A stretch of DNA of 38,303 nucleotides from SZAS-3 sp964386785. GTDB taxonomy: Bacteria > Chlamydiota > Chlamydiia > Chlamydiales > JAAKFR01. Below, piece by piece: positions 16,846 through 24,682 of this stretch. The notes beneath the pieces are model-generated. The model saw only the letters and a list, made by a program, of their open reading frames with translations. It ran no database searches and was not told the DNA's origin. The stretch spans positions 1-38,303 of the forward strand of contig CAYLUD010000007.1 in assembly GCA_964386785.1 (NCBI GenBank), in the 5' to 3' direction. How positions within the stretch are numbered: the first letter of the stretch is position 1; each line of letters starts with the position of its first letter. A program made the translations under genes and the position numbers.

Positions 16846-17053
16846 TAGTGAGGACTAGTTCGGTCGATTGAACGAGTAAATAAGCTGCCTTAGGACAGAC
16901 TGTTATCTATCAATTAGCACGTGACCTGTTTGCATGTAACCCACTATGTAGAATGACGCTACCACCTCCGAGGGTTGTTGATTGCAAGCCAAATCTTCTA
17001 GTAGCAAAACCGGATAGTGGGTAGAATTTTTACAAATTTATTGGATCCAGAAT

Positions 17054-18037
17054 ATGCACTCTCACTCCGACACGTGTCCTTGTTGCTCTCTTAGACCCTA
17101 TGAAGTTTGTTGTAGACCCTACCATGAAAACAAAGAGCTGCCCCCGACTGCTGAGGCATTGATGCGCTCCCGATATAGCGCCTATGCCCTTTCCTTGCCA
17201 GATTACCTGATTGAGACAACACACCCCATGAGCCCCCACTATCGCCCGAATCGTTGGCTATGGCGCAGGCAATTGGCTCAATATTGCCGCCACGTTGAAG
17301 GAGTAAACTTACAAATCCTGGAAGCTAAAGAGAATGGTGATCAGGGCTCTGTTCTATTTGTTGCCACTCTCAAAGAACAGGATAGGGAATATACCTTCTA
17401 CGAGCTGAGTCGATTTGAACATGTGGGGGGTAAATGGAAATACAAATGGGGCTCTCCCCATGAAGGGCACCCTCCGGCTGGTTACCATATTGACCGGGCT
17501 GATCTGTTGTCCTTAGCCTACTATGATGCACCTGTGTTGCGCAAAAAAGGCGCTCTCATTGACACAATCCATCATGAAATTAAAGAACTCGCCGCACGGA
17601 TGATTGCCACGATGAATGCATGTGATGCTTTAGGCCTTGCGGCACCTCAAGTACACCACTCTCTTCAATTATTTGTGATTCGCACCCCAATAGAAGATGG
17701 CGATTCCTATTCTTTAGGTCCTGAGGCGGTGTTCATCAACCCTCGTCTTTCTGATTGCAGTAAAGAAACGTGGAAGACGGTAGAGGGATGCCTATCGATC
17801 CCCGGCCTTCAGGAAGAGGTCGTGCGACCTCGTCATCTAACTGTAGAGTATATGGATCTGGAAGGAAATCACCACCGACGTCATGTGAGCGGCTGGGAAG
17901 CACGCGTGATCTGTCATGAATACGATCACCTACAAGGTGATCTATTCATAGATCTTCTACCCAAAGGGAAACGGGAAAAGATTACTCCTTTTCTTCTCGA
18001 CCTACATCAACGATGGTCTCAACCACCTAATGTGTAA
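17054..18037 (+). CDS. def: YchJ-like domain fused to peptide deformylase
   Basis: Peptide deformylase removes the formyl group from new bacterial proteins. This 327-residue protein has two parts. Residues 1-135 are a YchJ/UPF0225-type domain with a SEC-C-like Cys cluster (C8, C10, C11, C19, C20), then ALMRSRYSAYALSLPDYL and the beta-rich VLFVATLKEQ and YELSRF. Residues about 150-320 are a full deformylase: YYDAPVLRKKG, GLAAPQ (194-199), EGCLS (244-248, metal ligand Cys246) and HEYDH (288-292, two His ligands and catalytic Glu). All catalytic motifs are intact, and no stop or ribosome site separates the parts. Deformylases are normally free-standing at about 170-190 residues. The 3' end overlaps the convergent next gene by 11 nt. 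Confidence 0.9.
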   Translation: MHSHSDTCPCCSLRPYEVCCRPYHENKELPPTAEALMRSRYSAYALSLPDYLIETTHPMSPHYRPNRWLWRRQLAQYCRHVEGVNLQILEAKENGDQGSVLFVATLKEQDREYTFYELSRFEHVGGKWKYKWGSPHEGHPPAGYHIDRADLLSLAYYDAPVLRKKGALIDTIHHEIKELAARMIATMNACDALGLAAPQVHHSLQLFVIRTPIEDGDSYSLGPEAVFINPRLSDCSKETWKTVEGCLSIPGLQEEVVRPRHLTVEYMDLEGNHHRRHVSGWEARVICHEYDHLQGDLFIDLLPKGKREKITPFLLDLHQRWSQPPNV

Positions 18038-18584
18038 CGGTGGCTTTAGGATCCTCAGGGCCGTAGGGGGGCAAATCCAAGTCTGCAATCGACTCTATCA
18101 ACACTGGATCTGTTAATGTGAGGGTAGTGGGGTCCGCTTGATAGTAGACGATCTTTCCATCATAAAAATGTACTTCAGCTAGATAAGGAGGCATCACCCG
18201 TTCCATATTTCGATCCCAAAAAGAAAGGCGAAACCCCATGAGCTCATCGCGCAAGATAGGAATATAGTCTAACGCAACAGAATCCAAAAAATAGGAACGA
18301 TGATACAAAAGATACAAGTATTCATAGACCAATTCTCGAATCAAAGGGCGCACGTCTTCTACTGTTTGGGGTTTTCTAGATACCATGTTAACCAGCCATC
18401 GCCCCGACTGACCATCCACCAGATCCTTATCCCCGGAATTAAGGAAAGCTAGCCCATGCTGTTTACAAGAGGATTCCGCGAATATATTAAAATATTTTCT
18501 AGTGACAATGTCATTTCCATAAGCAACCGATACATATTGATCCATGAATAGCATGAAGCACGCCATCAAGAAAATTTTTAGCAT
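18027..18584 (-). CDS. Predicted exported protein of unknown function
   Basis: This 185-residue protein has no family that I recognise. It begins MLKIFLMACFMLFMDQYVSV, a plausible signal peptide, with possible cleavage after VAYG. The mature part is mixed, with two Cys and several Tyr-rich stretches (YEYLYLLYHRSYFLDS), and ends acidic and Pro-rich. Start 18584 was preferred to the longer frame because AAGGGA lies about 10 nt upstream and the signal peptide then comes first. It might correspond to the CT465 position in the C. trachomatis order, but I cannot confirm this. It converges on the deformylase fusion gene. Confidence 0.65.
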   Translation of the reverse strand: MLKIFLMACFMLFMDQYVSVAYGNDIVTRKYFNIFAESSCKQHGLAFLNSGDKDLVDGQSGRWLVNMVSRKPQTVEDVRPLIRELVYEYLYLLYHRSYFLDSVALDYIPILRDELMGFRLSFWDRNMERVMPPYLAEVHFYDGKIVYYQADPTTLTLTDPVLIESIADLDLPPYGPEDPKATVTH

Positions 18585-18944
18585 AGCCGTTAGTTCCCTT
18601 ACAGGTTCAAAATGCAATCTATCCTATACAATCAGATCGAAAGGAGCTAGAGAAACTCAATCGATATCTGGACCACGTGATCCTACCTCTCATTTCTCTC
18701 TACTTATGAGCCTTGTTCTAGATAGAGAATAAAAATATAGCAGTTACACGTCACGATGCGCTCGTTTGTAGGATACAGTAGGAATAACAAGATCAGCGTG
18801 TATAGCATAAGACGAAGTGACTGGAGACACAGTGCGTTCTAGGGAGGTCTAGAAATACGCACCATGAGATCGATTGGTAATGCATGGTGTAACTTCTAGT
18901 GAAACAATCTGCTGATTATATGCAAAATAAACAGGAAATGGTTC
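18585..18944. other. Intergenic stretch without a supported gene
   Basis: About 360 nt separate the exported-protein gene from the tRNA-Leu promoter. No frame of convincing length or ribosome site is present, and I see no RNA fold or IS motif in it. It probably contains the promoter of the leftward exported-protein gene, but no clear box pair stands out. Confidence 0.4.
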
Positions 18945-18974
18945 TTGGCAAGAATTCTTTGTTCTTCATACAAT
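18945..18974 (+). promoter_or_regulatory. Promoter of tRNA-Leu(CAA)
   Basis: TTGGCA (18945-18950), 18 nt, then TACAAT (18969-18974) places the start of transcription a few bases before the tRNA at 18989. Confidence 0.7.
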
Positions 18975-18988
18975 GAGTACCTATTTAT

Positions 18989-19071
18989 GCCGACGTGGCG
19001 AAATGGTAGACGCGGTAGACTCAAAATCTACTTCTAGCAATAGAGTGTTGGTTCGAGTCCGATCGTCGGCA
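18989..19071 (+). tRNA. tRNA-Leu (anticodon CAA)
   Basis: The acceptor stem GCCGACG pairs with CGTCGGC, with discriminator A at 19071. The anticodon arm is GTAGA-CTCAAAA-TCTAC, giving anticodon CAA, which reads UUG. A long variable arm (type II) and the T loop TTCGAGT are present, as expected for leucine. CCA is not encoded. Confidence 0.93.
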
Positions 19072-19077
19072 CATCCC

Positions 19078-19115
19078 AGGACACTTTCCCGCAAGGAAAG
19101 TGTCCTTTATTATTT
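19078..19115 (+). terminator. Terminator after tRNA-Leu(CAA)
   Basis: A perfect 12-bp stem, AGGACACTTTCC with GGAAAGTGTCCT, has a 5-nt loop and a T-rich tail (TTATTATTTT). It starts 7 nt after the tRNA end. Confidence 0.9.
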
Positions 19116-19214
19116 TACACGACTCCCGATATTGTATGAGCAGCTTTTTATAGTGGCTTACATTTTCTTTTGCACACGTCGTCCCTCGACAGTTGAAAAT
19201 GAAAATTCGATTAC

Positions 19215-19700
19215 TTATGCTAGTGTCTGACATTTCTCCAGATTATTTTGCATTATCTTTTTATAGTTAACCCAGAAGATCTCAATGGGATTGAGGTCTG
19301 GTAAGTATGGGGGAAGAAATAGGACCCTACAGCCTGCCTGCTCTATCAACCGTTGAGAATCTTGGGATTTGTGAAAACTCGCATTGTCCATGATCACTAC
19401 TTGACCTGGCTTGAGTTCGGGAAGAAGGAAATCCTTCAACCAGACATGGAATAGAAGAGTATCACAAGTTCCTGTGTAGCAAAAAGAGGCTATGATGTGG
19501 GACTCTAACTTTGGCAGCAATACAGCTTTCACGTGCATATCTTGTGCCTGATATTGCCCCATACATTTGTCTCCCCCTCGGAGCTCGAATACGCTTTCTT
19601 TGCAAGTATGTACTGCATGAAGAAAGTAGTTGATGCCTAGCCACTCCAATACATAGCTGCCATCCCATCCTGCTGTAGACCTATCCCATTCACCTGTGAG
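19215..19700 (-). pseudogene. Truncated IS630-family transposase
   Basis: The 3' half of an IS630-type DDE transposase is readable on the minus strand. FCYTGTCDTLLFHVWLKDFL, LLPELKPGQVVIMDNASFHK and FLPPYLPDLNPIEIFW supply the second Asp and the Glu of the DDE triad. Upstream the original frame switches: AISGTRYARESCIAAK lies in a different frame, between about 19500 and 19560. The place of the first catalytic DE(S)G reads LEWLG, so the Asp is lost. The N-terminal helix-turn-helix part is missing. It is inactive and lies between tRNA-Leu and the CT466-like gene. Confidence 0.85.
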
Positions 19701-19745
19701 CTTTCTGCTTGATTAAAAATAGAACTTGTTTATCGTAACCCTAAA

Positions 19746-20054
19746 ATGAGCAACAAGAAATTTATCACCCTACTCCAACAAAAACGAGGATATTTCGAAT
19801 CCTTATTAGATCTAACGGAAGAGGAGTCTCATTTACCTGTACCGGATTGGCTCGTCAATCTAGAGAAAAAAACCGTTCTTTTGAACTGCATTGATGAAGT
19901 AGATGATGAAATTCACACCTATCAACAACAGTTCTCTCGCCTGCCACAAGAGATCACGGAAGAGTTAGATGCAATCCACGAACTGATTGGTCGGATTCTT
20001 CACCTAGACGCAAAAAATCTAGAATATCGCAAACGGTCTTTTGATGGCCTTTGA
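19746..20054 (+). CDS. Small helical protein before ctcB (CT466-like)
   Basis: This 102-residue protein is charged and predicted all-helical (LLQQKRGYFESLLDLTEEES at the N-terminus, EITEELDAIHELIGRILHLD near the C-terminus), with heptad-like spacing that suggests a coiled coil. The helical hairpin style is like FlgN or type III chaperones, but I cannot assign it. It overlaps ctcB by 11 nt. In C. trachomatis a small gene, CT466, also precedes the kinase gene, so a conserved operon is likely. No clear ribosome site is seen. Confidence 0.75.
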   Translation: MSNKKFITLLQQKRGYFESLLDLTEEESHLPVPDWLVNLEKKTVLLNCIDEVDDEIHTYQQQFSRLPQEITEELDAIHELIGRILHLDAKNLEYRKRSFDGL

Positions 20055-21057
20055 TAACATCACCCGCCTCTACTCGACCTTATCCCGCCGTCTTGATGAT
20101 TTAGAGAGCGATTCTTTCTTCCTATCACAATTAGTCGAGGAGTTGCCTATTGGATTATTATTTCTCAATCTCGAAGGTGAGATCCGACTGAGCAATCACA
20201 TGGCGCGCAATCTATTAGGCATTCCGACGTTACAAGGTTCTTACTGGGACTATTTTCAAGAAGAGACCTTTGGTGTTGCGATCCGTCCACTCTTGGACAG
20301 TCACGTGCGCTGCGAACAACGCATCTTACTTCAATGGAAACCTGATTGTATGCTGGAACTGATTCTTAAAAAAGAATCGACGGGTATTGTACTCCTCTTA
20401 CAAGACCGAACAGAAAGTACATTGATGGAAGCGACTCTACAGCATAACCAACAGCTTGCTGCCTTAGGTACGATGGCTGCCCAGTTAGCTCATGAAATTC
20501 GTAATCCATTAGGGGGCATTGAAGGATTTGCATCGTTATTGCAAAATGAATCTCTCTCTACTGATCAGCATGACATGGTTCGTTCGATTTTATCTGGATG
20601 TCGAGCACTCAATCAATTGGTGACGGATGTGCTCGAATACGCCAAACCCTTAGATCTCCATTTCGAACCTTTAGATCTTGTGACGCTGATCCGTGAGATC
20701 TGTCAAGTCAGCCAAGGACAAGCCATCCTGCACGAGGAAGTCTCTACCTTTCCTCTGTTTGCAGATCGGTATCGGTTACCCTGGGCCTTGCTCCATTTGA
20801 TTCGTAATGGATGGGAGGCTTCTCACCAACCTGTTTGCCTCTATATACGTGAAAAAGAACTTTTGATTCAAGATCATGGAAGCGGCATCCCAGAATCTGT
20901 TCGCCCCCACCTCTTTACCCCATTTTTTAGCACGAAAGCTCGCGGAACAGGGCTAGGGCTGACGGAGGCAGAAAAAGTGGTGCGAGCCCATGGAGCGCGC
21001 TTAGAACTTCGGGAGACCTCTCCTAATGGAACCCTTTTTTCGGTACAATGGACATGA
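20044..21057 (+). CDS. ctcB: Sensor histidine kinase CtcB (AtoS/NtrB-like)
   Basis: CtcB is the kinase of the chlamydial two-component pair tied to sigma-54 transcription. The 337-residue protein has no membrane segment, so it is cytosolic. Residues about 25-125 form a PAS-like domain (ELPIGLLFLNLEGEIRLSNH). HisKA follows, with the phospho-acceptor His150 in AQLAHEIRNPLGGIEGFASL. The ATPase domain has the N box HLIRNGWEAS (Asn255), DHGSGIPE (277-284), FTPFFSTKARGTGLGL and the end of the G2 box. ATG 20044 was preferred to TTG 20041. It overlaps the small upstream gene and, by ATGA, the ctcC start. It is the orthologue of CT467 by order and content. Confidence 0.95.
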   Translation: MAFDNITRLYSTLSRRLDDLESDSFFLSQLVEELPIGLLFLNLEGEIRLSNHMARNLLGIPTLQGSYWDYFQEETFGVAIRPLLDSHVRCEQRILLQWKPDCMLELILKKESTGIVLLLQDRTESTLMEATLQHNQQLAALGTMAAQLAHEIRNPLGGIEGFASLLQNESLSTDQHDMVRSILSGCRALNQLVTDVLEYAKPLDLHFEPLDLVTLIREICQVSQGQAILHEEVSTFPLFADRYRLPWALLHLIRNGWEASHQPVCLYIREKELLIQDHGSGIPESVRPHLFTPFFSTKARGTGLGLTEAEKVVRAHGARLELRETSPNGTLFSVQWT

Positions 21058-22214
21058 TAGAACATATTCTGATCGTAGATGATGAGCCTTTAATGCGTGA
21101 TTTTCTGATCAAAGCATTAGAGAAAAAAGGGTTTCAAGTGACCACGGCTTCCACTGTTAAGGAGGCACAAAAAGCATTGTTACAATATACCTTTGACTTG
21201 ATCCTGACAGATATGCGCCTTCCTGAAGGGTCTGGTCTCGATATCATTCGCAAAAGCAAGGAAATCTCACCCCAATCTCTAGTGATTGTGATGACAGCTT
21301 ACGGCACCGTAGAAAATGCTGTTGATGCCATGCAACTAGGAGCCTTTACTTACTTCCTGAAGCCCTTTACCCTTGACTTACTCTTAGCGACCATTAAGAA
21401 GGCAGAAGAACACCTCAGTTTGGTCCAAGAAAATCGATACCTAAGAGAGCGAGCCCTAGGAGATGGCAAGCACAGCATGATTGCAGAAAGTCCTGTCATG
21501 AAACAACTGCTTGCAGAAGTTACAGAGATTGCGCAAAGCAATGCCTCTGTATTCATCCATGGGGAATCAGGGACAGGCAAAGAGGTGATTGCACACGCGC
21601 TCCACTCTTTATCTCGGCGAGCAAATGGACCCTACATTCGGGTGAACTGTGCTGCCATTCCAGACACCCTGATTGAATCGGAATTCTTTGGTCATGAAAA
21701 AGGGGCCTTTACGGGAGCTGCTCAGAAACGTGTAGGTCGTTTTGAATTAGCAGACAAAGGAACTCTGCTCTTGGACGAAGTGACAGAAATTCCGATTGGT
21801 TTACAACCTAAACTCCTCCGCGTGATCCAAGAGAGGGAGGTCGAGCGAGTAGGAGGAGGTAAGCCTCATCCTATCGACGTGCGGCTGATTTCTACTTCTA
21901 ACCGCACCATCGAGGAAGCTATTGCATCGAATTACTTTCGAGAAGATCTCTATTATCGACTTAACGTCATCCCGCTATCGATCCCTCCTTTGCGCGAACG
22001 CAAGGAGGATATTCTACCCTTGGCAGAGTATTATTTGAGCAAAAGTTGTCGAGAAAATGGCAAACCTATGAAAACTTTATCAGCTGAGGCGAAAGAGTGT
22101 CTTCTCCACTACTCTTGGCCAGGGAATATTCGAGAGCTCACCAATCTTATGGAGCGGGTAGTCGTGCGACCCACCCCCTCTTGTATCTGCCCTTTGCATT
22201 TAGGATTGAAGTAG
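21048..22214 (+). CDS. ctcC: Sigma-54 response regulator CtcC (no DNA-binding domain)
   Basis: CtcC activates RNA polymerase carrying sigma-54 by ATP hydrolysis. The 388-residue protein has a receiver domain (VDDEP, phospho-Asp55 in LTDMRLPEGSG, Lys105 in FLKPF). A full AAA+ domain follows: Walker A GESGTGKE at 172-179, GAFTGA at 219-224 (the sigma-54 contact loop), Walker B TLLLDEV and the R-finger region FREDLYYRLNV. The protein ends just after WPGNIRELTNLMERVV. The Fis-type helix-turn-helix that NtrC relatives carry is absent, as described for C. trachomatis CtcC (CT468). ATG 21054 is an alternative start. The last 15 nt overlap the convergent HsdR-N-like gene. Confidence 0.95.
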   Translation: MDMIEHILIVDDEPLMRDFLIKALEKKGFQVTTASTVKEAQKALLQYTFDLILTDMRLPEGSGLDIIRKSKEISPQSLVIVMTAYGTVENAVDAMQLGAFTYFLKPFTLDLLLATIKKAEEHLSLVQENRYLRERALGDGKHSMIAESPVMKQLLAEVTEIAQSNASVFIHGESGTGKEVIAHALHSLSRRANGPYIRVNCAAIPDTLIESEFFGHEKGAFTGAAQKRVGRFELADKGTLLLDEVTEIPIGLQPKLLRVIQEREVERVGGGKPHPIDVRLISTSNRTIEEAIASNYFREDLYYRLNVIPLSIPPLRERKEDILPLAEYYLSKSCRENGKPMKTLSAEAKECLLHYSWPGNIRELTNLMERVVVRPTPSCICPLHLGLK

Positions 22215-22616
22215 GCCATGTAATAACTCAGGGTAGGTGGGCAACTGTGGGATCCACTCTGTGATAGGGGCATCAGCCTTCCCAAAACGCAGATCTTGCG
22301 CATTCGCTACAGCGAGGAAGGGGGCCTGTACATATCCGTTATAACCTAAAACTTGCTGCATATGACAAAATTGTAGGGGGCCCCTTTTGAATTCGATCAT
22401 CAAAAGAGGCCAGAGATACTCTCTACCTGGATGAGGGGCCATAACCAATAGATCTAATCTACGATTGGGTAACCGCCCCCTTCCCTGTACATGAGGCAAC
22501 ATATGAAGAGCCTGCTCTACAACTAGGTACCCAGCAGGGTACTCTAGGTGATGGATCAGGTGATCGATCCACAGCTGCCGCACTCGTTCTTCATTGAGGG
22601 AGATCGAAGATGCCAT
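22200..22616 (-). CDS. Small HsdR-N-like (PD-(D/E)XK fold) protein
   Basis: This 138-residue protein resembles the N-terminal nuclease domain of type I restriction HsdR subunits that occurs alone in many bacteria. NEERVRQLWIDHLIHHLEYP is a typical opening helix. NRRLDLLVMAP has Asp55, and PLLMIEFKRGP has Glu75-x-Lys77, together the D...ExK signature. No helicase or methylase partner is nearby, so a restriction role is unlikely; the true role is unknown. Start 22616 was chosen because it begins MASSISLNEE; the frame is open further upstream within hpf. It overlaps the end of hpf by 26 nt, so it is probably translated from the hpf transcript. Confidence 0.75.
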   Translation of the reverse strand: MASSISLNEERVRQLWIDHLIHHLEYPAGYLVVEQALHMLPHVQGRGRLPNRRLDLLVMAPHPGREYLWPLLMIEFKRGPLQFCHMQQVLGYNGYVQAPFLAVANAQDLRFGKADAPITEWIPQLPTYPELLHGLLQS

Positions 22617-23232
22617 AGTGTTTCTGATCATCTTTACGGTAGATGATACGCAAGCGATGAGAGACCTCATCGCGGTAAACCAAGAAAGACTGTTCGGAAA
22701 GGTCCATTTTCATGACTGCCTCATCCTGTCGTAGTAATTTGATCGCTGGCTTGCGGTGAGAGACCACAACTCCTGGACGCAAACTGATTTCTATATCCTG
22801 GAGTCGACTCTCTTCGATCGCATCGTTATATTCATCGAGAAAGGCAGAATGTACGATTTCTTCTTCCATCGCCCATTCTTGGCGTGTTTGTTTATGATGA
22901 TCATGAAGGCGATCTAAGTAACGACGAAGCTTGATTTTTAACCGATGAATCGCTGCATCGATGGAAGCGTACATATCCTGAGAAAGACTTGTGACACGAA
23001 TTAATGATCCATTTAAATTAATTTGAAAATCGACACTATGATTCAATTTTTGGATATCCATCACGATAGTAGCATCCAGAACATGCCCCCCGAGGTGATC
23101 GATTTTTGATAGTTTTTCCAGAGCATAATCCTTCATGGATTCGGTCACAGCTACATGGCGCCCCACGATTTGCACGGGGTATTCTAATCCATGGAATTGT
23201 TGTTTGATTTCTGCTTTTGTCTTTTGTTTCAT
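22591..23232 (-). CDS. hpf: Ribosome hibernation-promoting factor, long form
   Basis: Long HPF dimerises and inactivates 70S ribosomes in low-activity states, fitting a developmental cycle with resting forms. The 213-residue protein has the N-terminal RaiA/HPF domain (VQIVGRHVAVTESMKDYALE, then SKIDHLGGHV, and SQDMYASIDAAIHRLKIKLR, RRYLDRLHDHH). A linker leads to the C-terminal dimerisation domain (EAVMKMDLSEQSFLVYRDEV, HRLRIIYRKDDQKHYGIFDL). Length and both domains mark the long form. The ATG has AGGAGA about 9 nt upstream. It is followed with overlap by the HsdR-N-like gene. Confidence 0.93.
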   Translation of the reverse strand: MKQKTKAEIKQQFHGLEYPVQIVGRHVAVTESMKDYALEKLSKIDHLGGHVLDATIVMDIQKLNHSVDFQINLNGSLIRVTSLSQDMYASIDAAIHRLKIKLRRYLDRLHDHHKQTRQEWAMEEEIVHSAFLDEYNDAIEESRLQDIEISLRPGVVVSHRKPAIKLLRQDEAVMKMDLSEQSFLVYRDEVSHRLRIIYRKDDQKHYGIFDLPQ

Positions 23233-23362
23233 AGCATGTCTCCTGTAACGGATGATAAGAAATCAGCTTAGCATATCCTCTATGACACATCAAGCACCTC
23301 GACGCAACGAGTCTGGAAGATAGGGGCCACGCCTTCTTTTTGCATGGGGCATTGACAGGATG

Positions 23363-24430
23363 CTAGCTACAGGTCGATGTGATCTCCTCCTGACTTACCA
23401 TATGGATCGCTTGCATCACACGATCAATAAAGTAGTGGTCATCTAACATCGCATCCACCGTATCGACAGGGAAAAGACATCGATTATATAAGAACGCCTT
23501 AGGAAGATGGTTACCTGAAATGTCGCAAGGATTCACAATGTCTTGTTCTTTACCTGTAATATTATCATCAAAAAATACGGATATATTGCGTTTCCCCTGA
23601 TAACATCCTGAGTGGTCATAGATAAAACATTTGCCATAGGCTCCCTGCTCTTTATGGCGATTCCAATAGGCCCAATCATCTTGGACTGCAAGATGTCCTG
23701 GCGCATGGAAGATCAAATCAAAAATCTGATCTATTTGTTCTGTGGGGCTTGTCTCATCCAAGATGAATATTGGTCCATCGAATCTAGCCTGATGCGAGAA
23801 CGAAATCCCACAAGGATGCCCTTCTATCTCGCGCACTACCTCATGCAAATCATCTCCGAAGGTGCGCAGCAGAATAGTAAACGGAATATTTTGCTCTCGC
23901 AACGTATTGAGCATCAAATAAAAAGAAGGAAACACGGAAAAATGGAGACGACCAGAATGTGGATCTGCGTATTTTTGTTTGATTACATGGAATAGCTCGC
24001 CCACAGCAGCTAGCTGAGGGTGATGATGATCGTGTAGCCAATCCATGAACGTACGTATCTGCTCTTGTCGTTGTTGTTTGAGACGGCGGTTACTCCGATC
24101 GCCTGGAAGCAGGCAGGTAAATACATACTCTTTAAACGACATGGGTGGAGATTCATCCCAGCTAGCAATGGTATGTGCAGCTAGAGCGGCAATGATTGCC
24201 TCGTGCTCATCCATTCGTTTACTGGTATCCCGCAAGATTAACGTCCCATTGACATCAAAATGCAAAAACAATCTTACCTGGGATAGTGGATGTGCGGAAT
24301 GTATGGCTTGAGGCTCCTGAAATCCGAAACAACACAGGATAGAAAGGACGACGATACATGCGGACCACATGAATCGCAGAGGACGACGATTTTTTGTATT
24401 CCTATATAGAGATGAGCTGGGGTACATCAT
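23363..24430 (-). CDS. Secreted or membrane-anchored HAD-like protein
   Basis: This 355-residue protein is of unknown function. Residues about 20-40 (MWSACIVVLSILCCFGFQ) form a signal peptide or anchor behind a basic start. LFLHFDVNGTLILRDTS (55-71) looks like HAD motif I, where the second Asp of DxDGT is replaced by Asn61. A helical cap-like region follows, then TILLRTFGDD (motif II-like) and ISVFFDDNITGKEQD near residue 290, which resembles the acidic motif IV. An active phosphatase usually needs the second Asp, so catalysis is doubtful. The exported location is unusual for a HAD protein. It follows tRNA-Arg on the same strand, with a terminator between them. Confidence 0.7.
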   Translation of the reverse strand: MMYPSSSLYRNTKNRRPLRFMWSACIVVLSILCCFGFQEPQAIHSAHPLSQVRLFLHFDVNGTLILRDTSKRMDEHEAIIAALAAHTIASWDESPPMSFKEYVFTCLLPGDRSNRRLKQQRQEQIRTFMDWLHDHHHPQLAAVGELFHVIKQKYADPHSGRLHFSVFPSFYLMLNTLREQNIPFTILLRTFGDDLHEVVREIEGHPCGISFSHQARFDGPIFILDETSPTEQIDQIFDLIFHAPGHLAVQDDWAYWNRHKEQGAYGKCFIYDHSGCYQGKRNISVFFDDNITGKEQDIVNPCDISGNHLPKAFLYNRCLFPVDTVDAMLDDHYFIDRVMQAIHMVSQEEITSTCS

Positions 24431-24499
24431 ACAACACGACCATATCGACGCAAGAGATGAGGGTTGTTGTTATGAGCAAGCTCATCTAAGGGCAATGGG

Positions 24500-24549
24500 T
24501 ATAAAAAATACAAAAACGGAAAACACCTCCGTCTATGAAGGTGTTTTCC
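24500..24549 (-). terminator. Terminator after tRNA-Arg(TCG)
   Basis: On the minus strand GGAAAACACCT pairs with AGGTGTTTTCC (24518-24549) around a 10-nt loop, and T-rich sequence follows (GTTTTTGTATTTTTT). It ends the tRNA-Arg transcript before the HAD-like gene. Confidence 0.88.
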
Positions 24550-24556
24550 AACAATC

Positions 24557-24630
24557 TGCACCGAAGAGGACTTGAACCTCTAACCACCTGGTTCGAAGCC
24601 AGGTACTCTATCCGATTGAGCTATCGGTGC
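24557..24630 (-). tRNA. tRNA-Arg (anticodon TCG)
   Basis: The acceptor stem GCACCGA pairs with TCGGTGC, with discriminator A at 24557. The anticodon arm is CCTGG-CTTCGAA-CCAGG, giving TCG, which reads CGA and neighbouring Arg codons. The D and T arms (TTCAAGT loop) are normal. CCA is not encoded. Confidence 0.95.
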
Positions 24631-24642
24631 ATGGTGGAGAGA

Positions 24643-24671
24643 ATCGTAGCAATGAAAAGACTTTTGCACAA
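24643..24671 (-). promoter_or_regulatory. Promoter of tRNA-Arg(TCG)
   Basis: On the minus strand TTGTGC (24671-24666), exactly 17 nt, then TACGAT (24648-24643) lies about 13 nt before the tRNA 5' end. The recO gene starts 11 nt away on the other strand. Confidence 0.65.
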
Positions 24672-24682
24672 CAATGGAATGG

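Noticed and set aside
16978..16994. Possible sigma-54 site before the YchJ-deformylase gene
   Set aside because: Only the GG, the TTGCA and the spacing match; the -24 block (GAGGGTTG) is far from TTGGCACG.
22200..22616. Type I restriction system
   Set aside because: Only the N-terminal nuclease-like domain is present. No helicase, methylase or specificity subunit is nearby.
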